Positions 51,540 through 61,114 are shown, counted from the first letter of the stretch. The stretch is DNA of 64,000 nucleotides from DATARH01 sp963789255 (GCA_963789255.1 CAWBJW010000004.1:186001-250000), one strand, 5' to 3'. The notes: generated by a model not told the origin, from the letters alone. Made by a program: numbers and translations.

Positions 51540-52805
51540 CTAGAATACGACACCCGTTTCGACCATCAAACGCGCCTGAGTCGAAGCGCCGCCTTTGCCG
51601 AAGCCGAACGGCTTGGTGAAGCTGGTCAAGTCCGCTACCGAAGCCTCGCCACGCAGGAAGTAGATGCCGTTCTGGAAGGTTGGGGTCAGCGTGAACGACA
51701 CCGCCGAGCTGCCCGGGCCATAGCCGAGGAGACCAGCGCCGCCTACGGTCGCGGCCCCGCTCGACCCGATATACTCCCAGCGCCCGGCCAGGCTGACGTG
51801 GTCGGTGAACGCATAGCTCGCGAGCACCGCCCCGCCGAAGGTCGATGAGTTCACCAGGCCCAACCCGGTATCCTTGCCGACTTCGGTGTACTGGAGATAC
51901 GGCGTGACCGTCCACGGCGCGTTGCTGTAGGTATAACTCGCCTCGATCATCGAGCTGTTGTTGAATTGCGGACCGACGGGGGTTCCCGTCGCCGTGTTGC
52001 GGCTGAACGGGCCGCCGCCGGCGAGGATCACCGAATTGGCGGGATTGATCGTCCAGGTCGCGGAACCGGTGATATAGTCGTACTGGCCGGTGTAGAAGCC
52101 GTCGTTCACCGACAACGACCAGGCGACCGGGCCGGTCGTCAAATTGGCCTGGACGCCCCGGTTGATGATGTTTTCCTGCGCCCATAGCAGACCGCGCTCG
52201 ATGTTCATGTTCTGGAACGTGAACATGGATTCGGCGCCGATCAGGGTCGGCAGCTTGCCGCCCTGGATCGAGAAATTGTCGTTGAAGGCGATCTTGCCCC
52301 AGGCCACCGGCAGCCCACCGAAGAAGCCGACCGAGGACGGCATATCGGTGGACGGCAGGTGCGTCATATTCCTGTATGGCACGCCGACCGTCGGCAGCGA
52401 ATAGATGCCGGGCTCGATGAAGAACTGGAACAGGCCCGAGGTGGTTTGCAGCGTGGCCTGAGCGTTGCTGATATCGAACGTGGTGCTGTGATCGACCCCG
52501 AAGATCGGGTCCGTCTGCGTCAACCCGAGGACGCTCGCCGCGCCGGTTACGTACATGGGACCAAAAAACGGCGCGATATCGAGATGCATCGGGTCCGGGT
52601 TGGCGACGAGCGGTCCGGCCATCGCCGGGGTCGACATCGCCGTCGGGCCGGCTGGCGCTGCCGGCGCCGCAGGAGCCGAGGCACCAGGCGCGGGCGGTTG
52701 CTGCGCCGATGCGGAGGGATGGGTTCCGATACTCAATGCCGCCGCGATCAGACACGCAAAGCTGATCCGTACGCCGGTTGACACGTTCTGCCTCATTGCA
52801 CTCAT
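51540..52805 (-). CDS. Outer-membrane porin-like beta-barrel protein
   Basis: This encodes 421 residues from the ATG at 52805 (52796 is an alternative). Signal peptide (ISFACLIAAALSIGTHPSASA), a Pro/Ala-rich linker, then a beta-barrel with regular aromatic strands (LFQFFIEPGIYSLPTVGVPY, VNDGFYTGQYDYITGSATW) ending ETGVVF with a terminal Phe, typical of outer-membrane proteins. It resembles BBP2/DUF1597-type porins often found beside ammonium transporters and PII genes. A role in uptake of nitrogen compounds is inferred from context. Confidence 0.75.
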   Translation of the reverse strand: MSAMRQNVSTGVRISFACLIAAALSIGTHPSASAQQPPAPGASAPAAPAAPAGPTAMSTPAMAGPLVANPDPMHLDIAPFFGPMYVTGAASVLGLTQTDPIFGVDHSTTFDISNAQATLQTTSGLFQFFIEPGIYSLPTVGVPYRNMTHLPSTDMPSSVGFFGGLPVAWGKIAFNDNFSIQGGKLPTLIGAESMFTFQNMNIERGLLWAQENIINRGVQANLTTGPVAWSLSVNDGFYTGQYDYITGSATWTINPANSVILAGGGPFSRNTATGTPVGPQFNNSSMIEASYTYSNAPWTVTPYLQYTEVGKDTGLGLVNSSTFGGAVLASYAFTDHVSLAGRWEYIGSSGAATVGGAGLLGYGPGSSAVSFTLTPTFQNGIYFLRGEASVADLTSFTKPFGFGKGGASTQARLMVETGVVF

Positions 52806-53015
52806 CCTTGGCCGCTCGCGATCCCGCCGCCAACCCACTGGTGGACTTCCGGACCGCATGTTGTAGTTACCGGTTTCACGAGTTGCAGGTTTATTGCACT
52901 TCAGAGCGATAAAGAATCAATGCGATTCTCCGTAGTGAATTTCGCAGACGAGGCTGGCAGATCCGCCACAAACCGCCCCAAAAATCGGCAATTTGCCTGA
53001 CTTTCGCGCGATCAA

Positions 53016-53040
53016 CGCCGCTGCCGCGGCGGCAGCGGCG
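53016..53040 (-). terminator. GC-rich hairpin downstream of amtB
   Basis: CGCCGCTGCCG and CGGCAGCGGCG form an 11-bp stem just after the amtB stop. The T run on the minus strand (GATTTTT) is about 30 bases further on, so this is a possible but unproven terminator. Confidence 0.4.
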
Positions 53041-53050
53041 GACACGCCCG

Positions 53051-54391
53051 CTACTGAACGACCTCGCCGTAAATCGCGAGGTCGAGACCCTCGCGCTCGG
53101 TGTCCCGATCGACCCGCAGCCCGATCGTCAGATCGACCAGCTTCAACAGGATCAGCGATACAATCGCGTCGTAGCCGCCGGTCACCAGGATGCCGTAGAG
53201 CTGGGTGAGGACCTGATGCGGGTTGCCGTCGATCAGCCCGCTTTTGCCGTCGCCGCCGACCACGGCGACCGCCAGCACGCCGGTCAAGAACGCGCCGACC
53301 GCGCCGCCGACGGCATGCACCCCGAACGCGTCGAGACTGTCGTCATAGCCAAACATGCTCTTGAGGCCGGTCGCACCCCAATAACAGGCGACGCCGGCGG
53401 CAATCCCGATGATCAGGGCACCCCTGGGGTCGACGAAACCAGAGGCCGGGGTAATCGCCACCAGCCCCGCGACCGCCCCGGAAATGATGCCGAGGACGCT
53501 CGGCTTCCCCTTCAACGCCCACTCGACAAACAGCCAGGTCAGCGCCGCAGTCGCGGTCGCGATCTGGGTCACCGCCATCGCCATGCCGGCATGGCCGTTG
53601 GCCGCGGTTGCCGATCCGGCATTGAAGCCGAACCAGCCGACCCACAACAGCGAGGCGCCGGTGACGCTCAGCACCAGATTGTGCGGCGCCATCGGCTCGG
53701 CGCCATAGCCGCGCCGCTTGCCCATGACCAGGGCGGCCATCAGCCCGGCCACTCCGGCATTGATGTGCACCACCGTGCCGCCGGCGAAGTCGAGGATGCC
53801 GGCGTCGTTGAGAAACCCGCCGGGGCCCCACACCCAATGCGCGATCGGCGCGTAGACAATGACCGACCACAGCCCGATGAACCACATCAATGCCGAGAAT
53901 TTCATGCGGTCGGCAAAGGCGCCGCAGATCAGGGCCGGGGTGATGATCCCGAAGGTCATCTGAAAGCTCATATAGACCGATTCGGGGATGGTCGTGGCCA
54001 GCTCGTTGACCGAATCGACGGTCATCCCGGCGAGCAGGACGCGGCTGAAGCCGCCGATGAACGGGGTGCCTTTGGTGAAGGCGAGGCTGTAGCCGACGAT
54101 CATCCACAGCACCGTGACGAGACAGGTCACGGCAAAGCTCTGCATGATTGTGGCGAGCACGTTCATCTTGCGTACCATGCCGCCATAGAACAGCGCCAGC
54201 CCGGGAATGGTCATCATCAACACGAGCGCGGTCGAGGTCAGCATCCAGGCGGTGTCGCCGCTGTCCAGCTTCGGAGCGGCCGCGGCGGGGGCGACGGCGG
54301 CAGGGGTCTGCGCCAGGGCCGAAACCGCGCCCGCCGACACGAGAAAGGCAGCGAACAGTGCAAGCCGCCCCTGGCGATACAAGAAACTCAT
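53051..54391 (-). CDS. amtB: Ammonium transporter
   Basis: This encodes 446 residues. An N-terminal signal-like segment precedes SGDTAWMLTSTALVLMMTIPGLALFYGGMV; conserved inner-channel elements include AHWVWGPGGFL, GGTVVHINAGVAG and DAFGVHAVGG, with the twin histidines, and ETYGE-like ending (LDLAIYGEVVQ). It moves ammonium across the inner membrane under PII control. A weak -24/-12 match lies at 54472-54487. Confidence 0.9.
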   Translation of the reverse strand: MSFLYRQGRLALFAAFLVSAGAVSALAQTPAAVAPAAAAPKLDSGDTAWMLTSTALVLMMTIPGLALFYGGMVRKMNVLATIMQSFAVTCLVTVLWMIVGYSLAFTKGTPFIGGFSRVLLAGMTVDSVNELATTIPESVYMSFQMTFGIITPALICGAFADRMKFSALMWFIGLWSVIVYAPIAHWVWGPGGFLNDAGILDFAGGTVVHINAGVAGLMAALVMGKRRGYGAEPMAPHNLVLSVTGASLLWVGWFGFNAGSATAANGHAGMAMAVTQIATATAALTWLFVEWALKGKPSVLGIISGAVAGLVAITPASGFVDPRGALIIGIAAGVACYWGATGLKSMFGYDDSLDAFGVHAVGGAVGAFLTGVLAVAVVGGDGKSGLIDGNPHQVLTQLYGILVTGGYDAIVSLILLKLVDLTIGLRVDRDTEREGLDLAIYGEVVQ

Positions 54392-54471
54392 CTGTCCAGC
54401 TTTCCCAACGAACTGATCGGCGTCTGCGAAATGATCCGCCGCGGCTTCCCGAACCGACCCCGGTCAGCGAG

Positions 54472-54487
54472 TTCAGGAACCATGCCA
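54472..54487 (-). promoter_or_regulatory. Weak sigma-54 promoter-like site before amtB
   Basis: Minus-strand TGGCATGGTTCCTGAA has the -24 GG but a GA in place of the -12 GC. Because the -12 element is mutated relative to consensus, the site is uncertain. Confidence 0.3.
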
Positions 54488-54606
54488 AATCCCATCGGCG
54501 CGGGCGGTGGAAAGGCCGTGTCGAAATTCTCGGGGGAAAGAACGGGGTGGGGCGCGCAGGGCAACGCTACCCCACCCCTCATCGGCGCAATTTACCGAAC
54601 TGCCCG

Positions 54607-55929
54607 CTATTCGCCCTCTACGCCGATCGCATAGGCGGTTTCGCCGTGAACCGCGTCATCGCCCACCCTCAGCGTCGCCTCGTCCATGCGCAGCGGCACG
54701 AAGATCGAGATCACCTTGAGGATGATGAACGTCATGATGGCGTTGTAGACGATGATGAACACCGCGGCTTCGAGCTGCAGCAGGAGCTGATGCCCGGAGT
54801 CGCCGTAGAGCAGGCCCGTGACGCTGACGCCGGGCGCGTCCTTATCGGTGCCGATGTACATCAGCATGTCCGGGCAGGCGAGGACGCCAACCAGCAGACC
54901 GCCGGTCAGGCCGGCAACGCCATGCGTCGAAAACACGCTCAGCGTATCGTCGACCTTCATCATGAAGCTGGTCTTCTGCAGCTTGTTCATCGCCAGCCAC
55001 GGAATGATGCCGGCAACGACACCGACGATGATGGCGCCCCAGCCATTGACGTAACCGGCGGAGGGGGTGATCGCCACCAGCCCCGCGATCATGCCGTTGA
55101 CCGCGCCGATGATCGACGGCTTGCCGTAGGCCATCTTGTCCATCAGCGTCCAGACGAGCAGGGCGACCGCCGTGGCCGTGTTGGTGTTGAGCACGGCCGC
55201 GCCGGCATCGGCGTTGGCGAAATAGGGATCGCCGCCGTTGAAGCCGTTCCACCCGAGCCACAGGATGCCGGCGCCGATCAGGGTGACCAGGAGGCTGTTG
55301 GGCGGGAAATTGTCGCGATCCGCCTGCAGCCGCGGCCCGATCACCCAGGCGGCAACAAAGCCCGATGTGCCGGCGGCGAGATGGATCACGTAGCCGCCCG
55401 AAAAGTCTGCCGCGCCGGCGCTTGCAAGCCAGCCGCCACCCCACAGGCTGAACGCCCCGACCGTATAAACGAGGGTCATCCACACCGGGCAGAAGATCAC
55501 CCAGGCGCTGAAGTTCATGCGGCCGAGCACCGACCCTCCGAGGATGATCACCGTGATCGCGGCGAACACGAACTGGAAGAAGATCAGGGTGGCCATCGGG
55601 AAGGCCATTGCCGGCATGCCGGCGGCGGCGGCCGGTATCGTTGCCTGACCCAAGGTAAACGCCGCCGAAGTCGCCAGCATCGGCTTGCCGAGGAATGGAA
55701 ACCACTGCGGCCCGAACGCCATGTTGTAGTCGAACAGGATCCACACGACCAACACGGAGGCGAAGGCGTAGAAGCACATGAAGGCGGAATTGATCGCCCA
55801 TTTTTTCTTGACGACGCCGCCGTACAGCACTGCCAAGCCGGGAATGCTTTGCAGACCGACAAAAGTCGCAGCCGCTAACTGCCATGCGTTGTCGCCGGTA
55901 TCGAGCCACTTGGGTGACGGTACAAACAT
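54607..55929 (-). CDS. amt: Second ammonium transporter
   Basis: This encodes 440 residues without a signal peptide. Similar architecture to amtB (DTGDNAWQLAAATFVGLQSIPGLAVLYGG, GWNGFNGGDPYFANADAGAA, DDTLSVFSTHGVAGLTGG) but divergent, including the motif around the channel His. The C-terminus has an acidic extension (DDAVHGETAYAIGVEGE) with the ETAY element bound by GlnK. A good sigma-54 promoter lies upstream, so expression should rise under nitrogen limitation. Confidence 0.9.
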   Translation of the reverse strand: MFVPSPKWLDTGDNAWQLAAATFVGLQSIPGLAVLYGGVVKKKWAINSAFMCFYAFASVLVVWILFDYNMAFGPQWFPFLGKPMLATSAAFTLGQATIPAAAAGMPAMAFPMATLIFFQFVFAAITVIILGGSVLGRMNFSAWVIFCPVWMTLVYTVGAFSLWGGGWLASAGAADFSGGYVIHLAAGTSGFVAAWVIGPRLQADRDNFPPNSLLVTLIGAGILWLGWNGFNGGDPYFANADAGAAVLNTNTATAVALLVWTLMDKMAYGKPSIIGAVNGMIAGLVAITPSAGYVNGWGAIIVGVVAGIIPWLAMNKLQKTSFMMKVDDTLSVFSTHGVAGLTGGLLVGVLACPDMLMYIGTDKDAPGVSVTGLLYGDSGHQLLLQLEAAVFIIVYNAIMTFIILKVISIFVPLRMDEATLRVGDDAVHGETAYAIGVEGE

Positions 55930-56015
55930 CGATCTGGTCCCCTCTTTTTTCTGCGACGAAGCTCACAACCCCCGGTACCAAAACGAGGGGCCGAATAAGC
56001 GGACTAGGTTGCGCA

Positions 56016-56031
56016 GGCAAGAGCCGTGCCA
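56016..56031 (-). promoter_or_regulatory. Sigma-54 promoter upstream of amt
   Basis: Minus-strand TGGCACGGCTCTTGCC is an almost perfect -24/-12 element, GG and GC separated by the required ten bases. It is about 90 bases upstream of the amt start. NtrC or a related activator would be required. Confidence 0.8.
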
Positions 56032-56185
56032 GCCGCATAACCTAAGGGAAGCGTCTGCAAACTCGGGCTTTTTCGGGGATCAAAGCGCTGTCTCTCGCGA
56101 CAGATACGCAAACCGCCTACGAATTAGGCAAATCTTTATGGCGCCTTAATGCGCGGCTGGCTTTGCAGGGAACCCGGATTTGGCT

Positions 56186-56551
56186 ATGGATCGGCGCATG
56201 GCGATGGACACAACCATGTTTCGCAACCGGATCGTAGCGGCCGGGATAGCCGGCCTGGCGATGGGTTTGGCCGCGCCGATGGCCAACGCTGACGCGCTGC
56301 AGAGCGTGATCGCGATCACCTGCACCAATCCGGCGAGCGGCACGTCCTGGCAGATCATGGTCGATTACGGCAAGGCCACCGTCGATTCCAATCCGGCCAA
56401 GATCACCCGGGCCGAGATTTCCTGGTTCGATCCCAGGGACAGCGGCAACTACACGCTCGACCGCAAATCCGGCGATCTGACAGCAAGCGTCGCGTCGAGC
56501 ACCGGGGGATATTTTCGACATGGTCGTTGCCGTCTGGGGAAATCGCGGTGA
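56186..56551 (+). CDS. Small exported protein of unknown function
   Basis: This encodes 121 residues (56210 is another start). A signal peptide (RIVAAGIAGLAMGLAAPMANA) precedes a beta-rich domain with VIAITCTNPASGTSWQIMVDY and SWFDPRDSGNYTLDRKSG. The last 15 residues (RHGRCRLGKSR) have unusual composition and may reflect a frameshift. It is 73 bases before the kinase-phosphatase gene and could be its partner. Confidence 0.55.
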   Translation: MDRRMAMDTTMFRNRIVAAGIAGLAMGLAAPMANADALQSVIAITCTNPASGTSWQIMVDYGKATVDSNPAKITRAEISWFDPRDSGNYTLDRKSGDLTASVASSTGGYFRHGRCRLGKSR

Positions 56552-56623
56552 CGGCGTGAAGCCGCGAGCGCTTTGCCAGCCGGTTACGATCCAGGCGATC
56601 GGCGACCCGGCGGAACCGGTGCC

Positions 56624-58330
56624 ATGATGACGGTTCCGGTCGGCGTGCAGGCAAGCGTCGGCTTCGCCTCGAAGACCGGCCCGCGCAAGGACAACGAAGA
56701 TTTCGCCGGCGCCGTTATCGGCGCGGAGTTGCCCGAGCCGCGCCAGGAGGTGGTCGCGGCGATCGCCGATGGCATCGGCGGCGCCAAGGGCGGCCGCGTC
56801 GCGGCCGAGACGGCGGTGCGCGGTTTCCTCGATGGATTTTGCGATCTGCCCGAAACCATGGAGGTGCAGCGCGCCGGCGCCACGATCGTCAGTGCGCTCA
56901 ACGGCTGGATCAATTCCCTCGGTCGCCAAGACCCTGCGCTTGCCGGAATGGGGTGCACCTTCACCGCGCTGGTGCTGCGCGGACGCGTCGCCCATCTGCT
57001 GCACGTCGGGGATACGCGCGCCTACCGGTTGAGCGGCGAGCGCATAACGTGCCTCACTTCAGACCATGTGCGCCAGGAGGGCACGGGTCGCTCACACACG
57101 CTGACCCGCGCGCTGGGCGTGGAGGCGGAGGTGCGCCTCGACTACGCCACGCAGCCGATGGCGCTGCATGACCGTTTCCTCTTATGCAGCGACGGCGTCC
57201 ACGGATTTCTGACGGACGAGAGCATTGCCGACATCCTGCGCGAACGCTCCGCTGCCGAGGATACCGCCGGCGCGCTGGTTGCCGCCGCGCTCGAGTCCGG
57301 CAGCACCGACAACTGCACCGCGTTGGTGCTGGACGTCGTCGCGCTGCCGGCGGCGGGATCGGCCGATATCAGCTCCGCCATCCTGCAGCTGCCGGTGATC
57401 CCGGTGCCGTTCGGCGGCGAGACGATCGACGGATTTGTCCTGAAAACCCTGATCTCCGACGGCCGCTACACCAGGCTGTTCGCCGCGGAGGATGAGGTTG
57501 AGGGCGGCAACGTCGCCTTGAAGTTCCCCAAGCCCCAGATCGCCAGCGTCGAGGCCTACCGCGCGGCGTTCGTCCGCGAGGCCTGGGTTGGCGCCCGGGT
57601 GCACAATCCCTGGGTCGGGCGCGTCATCGAATTGCCGCCGGGGCGCCAGACCTGCCTCTACGCGGTCATGCCGCTCTATCAGGGCGAGCTCTTGGAAGCG
57701 CGGCTTTCGCGCTATCCGGCGCTGGGGTTGGAAGAAGGGCGCAATATCGCGGTCAAGCTGGCCCGCGCGGCGGCGGCATTGCATCGTGCCGGCATCATCC
57801 ACCGCGACATCAAGCCGGACAACGTGATCCTCGAAGGCGGCAAATCCTTGAAGCTGATCGATCTCGGCGTCGTTCGCGTGCCCGGGCTGGAGGAATTTCC
57901 GCCCGAGAACACACCCGGCACCGCGGCTTATATGGCGCCGGAGATGTTCGCCGGCGAACCCGGCAACGAGGCCACCGACATCTACGCTCTGGGCGTCACG
58001 ATGTTCCGCGCGTTTACCGGCGAATTCCCCTACGGCAATGTCAACGCCGTCAGTCCGCCGCGCCGCACCCGGGCAAAGGATCTGTCGGCGCTGCGGCCGG
58101 ATCTTCCCGCCTGGCTCGACGCGGCGCTCGCGCAGGCGATCGCGGTCGATCCCGCAAGGCGCTTTGACGATATGATCGAGTTCGCGCTCGTGATGGAGGC
58201 CGGACCGGCGCGCGCGCCGGCCGAAACTCGCCGGCCGCGCACGCTTTACGAGCGCGCCCCGCTGCAAGTCTGGCAAGGCGTCGCCGCCCTCCTGGCGCTG
58301 GCGCTCCTCGCATCGTGGCTGGTGCGCTAG
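56624..58330 (+). CDS. PP2C phosphatase-Ser/Thr kinase fusion protein
   Basis: This encodes 568 residues (a second ATG follows directly). The PP2C domain (residues 1-240) has RKDNEDFAGA, AIADGIGGAKGGRVA and CSDGVHGFL metal-binding motifs. The kinase domain (260-540) has VALKFPK, HRDIKPDNVIL and DLGVVRV in place of DFG, with APE and Asp in TDIYALGV; its glycine loop is degenerate. One C-terminal membrane helix (VWQGVAALLALALLASWLV) follows. Such fusions occur near nitrate-assimilation genes in alphaproteobacteria. The substrate is not known. Confidence 0.85.
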   Translation: MMTVPVGVQASVGFASKTGPRKDNEDFAGAVIGAELPEPRQEVVAAIADGIGGAKGGRVAAETAVRGFLDGFCDLPETMEVQRAGATIVSALNGWINSLGRQDPALAGMGCTFTALVLRGRVAHLLHVGDTRAYRLSGERITCLTSDHVRQEGTGRSHTLTRALGVEAEVRLDYATQPMALHDRFLLCSDGVHGFLTDESIADILRERSAAEDTAGALVAAALESGSTDNCTALVLDVVALPAAGSADISSAILQLPVIPVPFGGETIDGFVLKTLISDGRYTRLFAAEDEVEGGNVALKFPKPQIASVEAYRAAFVREAWVGARVHNPWVGRVIELPPGRQTCLYAVMPLYQGELLEARLSRYPALGLEEGRNIAVKLARAAAALHRAGIIHRDIKPDNVILEGGKSLKLIDLGVVRVPGLEEFPPENTPGTAAYMAPEMFAGEPGNEATDIYALGVTMFRAFTGEFPYGNVNAVSPPRRTRAKDLSALRPDLPAWLDAALAQAIAVDPARRFDDMIEFALVMEAGPARAPAETRRPRTLYERAPLQVWQGVAALLALALLASWLVR

Positions 58331-58365
58331 GCCATCACCCTGTTCGCCACTTTCGCGGGGTCCGG

Positions 58366-59136
58366 TCAGCTGTTGTCGCGGCCGCCCAGCAGGCTGCCCA
58401 GAATGCCGCCGACCGCAGCCGCCCCGACCGCGCCGCCGACGTTCCCCGCGGGCTTCGTGTCGGATTGAGCCGGCAGATACCGCGCGATTTCCTCGGCGCG
58501 GTTCATGATCGGCATGCTCTGCAGGACGACGTGCCCGGGGCCGGTCACCGTTGCGAGGAAGAGGCCTTCGCCGCCGAACAGCACATTCTTGAAGCCGGGC
58601 ACCATCTGGATGTCGAACTGAATGGTCGGGTCCATCGTGCCGACATGCCCCGCATGGACGAAGAGCCTTTCCCCCGCGGCAAGATCGCGTTCGACGATTT
58701 CGCCCGAGAGATCGAGGAACACTGTGCCGGGGCCGCTCACCTTCTGCAGGATGAAGCCCTGGCCGCCGAAAAAGCCGGCGCCGACGCGCTTCTGCCAGGC
58801 GATCTCAAAGGTCACCGATTTTTCGGCGCACAGGAAGCTTTCCTTGCGGCAGATCAGGGATTGGCCGGGGGCGAGCTGTACCGGCATGATCTTGCCGGGA
58901 AAGCGCGGCGCGAACGCAACGTGCCCGTTGCCGCGCGCGGTGAAATCGGTGACGAACAGACTGCCGCCGCCCAGCATGCGGCCGATGCCGGCGAACAGGC
59001 CGCCGCCGGTGTTGGTGTTCATCTCGACCGCATCGTTCATCCAGCACATGCAATTGGTCTGGCTGTAGACGATCTCGCCCGGCGCGAGGTCGATCGCCAC
59101 CGTCTGCATGACAGTCCCGGAAATCTCGTATCGCAT
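58366..59136 (-). CDS. AIM24/TIGR00266-family protein
   Basis: This encodes 256 residues. YEISGTVMQTVAIDLAPGEIVYSQTNCMCWM, GGLFAGIGRMLGGGSLFVTDFTARG, GKIMPVQL and GGEGLFLATVTGPGHVVLQSMP are typical of the TIGR00266 (AIM24-like) family, beta-helical proteins of unclear role, sometimes linked to stress or membrane stability. The C-terminal Gly/Ala-rich tail (GGAVGAAAVGGILGSLLGG) may insert in membranes. Confidence 0.8.
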   Translation of the reverse strand: MRYEISGTVMQTVAIDLAPGEIVYSQTNCMCWMNDAVEMNTNTGGGLFAGIGRMLGGGSLFVTDFTARGNGHVAFAPRFPGKIMPVQLAPGQSLICRKESFLCAEKSVTFEIAWQKRVGAGFFGGQGFILQKVSGPGTVFLDLSGEIVERDLAAGERLFVHAGHVGTMDPTIQFDIQMVPGFKNVLFGGEGLFLATVTGPGHVVLQSMPIMNRAEEIARYLPAQSDTKPAGNVGGAVGAAAVGGILGSLLGGRDNS

Positions 59137-59214
59137 GCCATTCCCCCTGTTCGCATCCCCGCCGCCCGGCGCGCTTCATCGGCCGGCGCCAGCTTATCAT
59201 GACGGCGAAACCGA

Positions 59215-59241
59215 ACGGGGCCGGGTTTTGCCCGGCCCCGT
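59215..59241 (-). terminator. Terminator after glnA
   Basis: ACGGGGCCGGG and CCCGGCCCCGT form an 11-bp stem with a TTTTG loop. It lies 33 bases after the glnA stop and before the start of the AIM24 gene. Confidence 0.65.
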
Positions 59242-59273
59242 GGCGTTTGGCTGTGGTGTGAGCGGTGCGCGGC

Positions 59274-60683
59274 TCAGACCGAGTAGTACATCATGAACTC
59301 GACCGGGTGCGGCGTGTGCTCCATGTTGTACACCTCCTCCCAGCGCAGTTCCATGTAGGCGTCGATGAAATCGGTCGAAAACACCTCGCCCTTGGTCAGG
59401 AAAGCGTGGTCCGCCTGCAATTCGCCGAGCGCCTCGCGCAATGAGCCGCAGACGGTCGGGATGTCCTTCAATTCCTCGGGCGGCAGATCGTAGAGGTTCT
59501 TGTCGATCGGGTCGCCCGGGTGGATCTTGTTCTGGATGCCGTCGATCCCGGCCATCAGCATCGCGGCGAACCCCAGATAAGGGTTGCACGCCGGGTCCGG
59601 GAAGCGCACCTCGACCCGCTTGGCTTTCGGGCTGGAGACGATCGGGATGCGGCATGCCGCCGACCGGTTGCGGGCCGAGTAGGCCATCAGCACCGGCGCC
59701 TCGAACCCGGGAATGAGCCGCTTGTAGCTGTTCGTCGTCGGGTTGGTGAAGGCGTTGATCGCCTTGGCGTGCTTGATGATGCCGCCGATGTAGTAGAGCG
59801 CGGTTTCCGACAGATCGGCGTAGAGGTTGCCGGCGAACAATGGCCGCTCGCCCTTCCAGATCGACTGATGGGTGTGCATGCCGGAGCCGTTGTCGCCCTT
59901 GATCGGCTTCGGCATGAAGGTCGCTGTCTTGCCGTACTGGTTGGCGACGTTGTGCACCACATATTTGTAGATCTGCATGCCGTCGGCCATTTTCACCAGC
60001 GTGTCGAACTCGTTGCCAAGCTCGGCCTGGCTTGGTGCGACCTCGTGGTGGTGCTTTTCGACCTTGAGCCCCATGTCGAACATGACCGACAGCATCTCGG
60101 CCCGGATATCCGACTGGCCATCGACCGGCGGCACCGGGAAATAGCCGCCCTTGATCGGCGGGCGATGCCCGGTATTGCCCTCGGGATACTGCTTGGCGCT
60201 GACCCAGGGGCCTTCCTCCGAATCGATCGAATAGCTCGCCGCCTGCATCGTCGATTCGTAGCGCACGTCGTCGAAGATGAAGAACTCGGCCTCAGGTCCG
60301 AAATAGGCCGTGTCGCCGGTGCCGCTCGCAACCAGGTACTGTTCGGCCTTCTTGGCGATCGAGCGCGGGCAGCGTCCGTAAGGCTGGCCGGTCAACGGCT
60401 CGTGCGTGTCGCAGAAGACGATCACCGAGGTCTGCGCCGCAAACGGGTCGAGGACCGCGGTGGAGCAGTCGGGGGCGAGCAGCATGTCGCTTTCGTTGAT
60501 CGCCTTCCATCCGGCGATCGAGGAGCCGTCGAACATCACCCCGCCGTCGAGGAAATCCTCGGTGATCGTGCGCACATGGTGCGCCAGGTGCTGCCATTTG
60601 CCGCGCGGGTCGGTGAACCGGAAATCGACGTATTTGGCGTCGTGTTCCTTGATCATCTCCAGGACTTTTTTGGTATCGCTCAT
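59274..60683 (-). CDS. glnA: Glutamine synthetase type I
   Basis: This encodes 469 residues. FDGSSIAGWKAINESDM, FGPEAEFFIFDDV, NGSGMHTHQSIW (here DNGSGMHTHQS) and NLYDLPPEELKDI with the adenylylated Tyr are the classic GlnA motifs. It condenses glutamate, ammonia and ATP. With glnB upstream in the same direction (93 bases apart), it forms the usual glnBA unit under a sigma-54 promoter. The gene is complete and intact. Confidence 0.95.
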   Translation of the reverse strand: MSDTKKVLEMIKEHDAKYVDFRFTDPRGKWQHLAHHVRTITEDFLDGGVMFDGSSIAGWKAINESDMLLAPDCSTAVLDPFAAQTSVIVFCDTHEPLTGQPYGRCPRSIAKKAEQYLVASGTGDTAYFGPEAEFFIFDDVRYESTMQAASYSIDSEEGPWVSAKQYPEGNTGHRPPIKGGYFPVPPVDGQSDIRAEMLSVMFDMGLKVEKHHHEVAPSQAELGNEFDTLVKMADGMQIYKYVVHNVANQYGKTATFMPKPIKGDNGSGMHTHQSIWKGERPLFAGNLYADLSETALYYIGGIIKHAKAINAFTNPTTNSYKRLIPGFEAPVLMAYSARNRSAACRIPIVSSPKAKRVEVRFPDPACNPYLGFAAMLMAGIDGIQNKIHPGDPIDKNLYDLPPEELKDIPTVCGSLREALGELQADHAFLTKGEVFSTDFIDAYMELRWEEVYNMEHTPHPVEFMMYYSV

Positions 60684-60775
60684 CGCACCATTCCGTTCGC
60701 TGGTTGAGAGTTGAAAGGGTCGCTCGCCACCGGGGCGATCGCCGGTTGGCAAAATTCGTCGCCGCCGCGGGCGCG

Positions 60776-61114
60776 TCAAATCGCATCGGGCCCACGCTCG
60801 CCGGTGCGGATGCGGATCGCCTCGTCGATCGTCAACACGAAGATCTTGCCGTCGCCGATGCGCCCGGTATGGGCCGCCTGCTGGATCGCTTCGACGGCGC
60901 GCTCGACCATCGAATCCTCCATCACGACCTCGATTTTCACCTTGGGCAAAAAGTCGACCACGTACTCCGCCCCGCGATAGAGCTCGGTATGGCCCTTCTG
61001 CCGGCCAAAGCCTTTGGCCTCGGTGACCGTGATGCCCTTGATCCCGACCTCGTGAAGGGCCTCCTTCACTTCGTCGAGCTTGAACGGCTTGATGATTGCC
61101 TCGACCATCTTCAT
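60776..61114 (-). CDS. glnB: PII nitrogen regulator GlnB
   Basis: This encodes 112 residues. KMVEAIIKPFKLDEVKEALHE, T-loop GRQKGHTELYRGAEYV and TIDEAIRIRTGERGPDAI define PII. It controls GlnE and NtrB in response to 2-oxoglutarate and glutamine. It precedes glnA, as in most alphaproteobacteria, and has its own sigma-54 promoter. Confidence 0.9.
   Translation of the reverse strand: MKMVEAIIKPFKLDEVKEALHEVGIKGITVTEAKGFGRQKGHTELYRGAEYVVDFLPKVKIEVVMEDSMVERAVEAIQQAAHTGRIGDGKIFVLTIDEAIRIRTGERGPDAI

Noticed and set aside
53216..55878. Plus-strand ORFs over the two ammonium transporters
   Set aside because: They show Arg/His/Asp-rich composition typical of antisense frames in high-GC DNA, and the minus strand encodes complete transporters.
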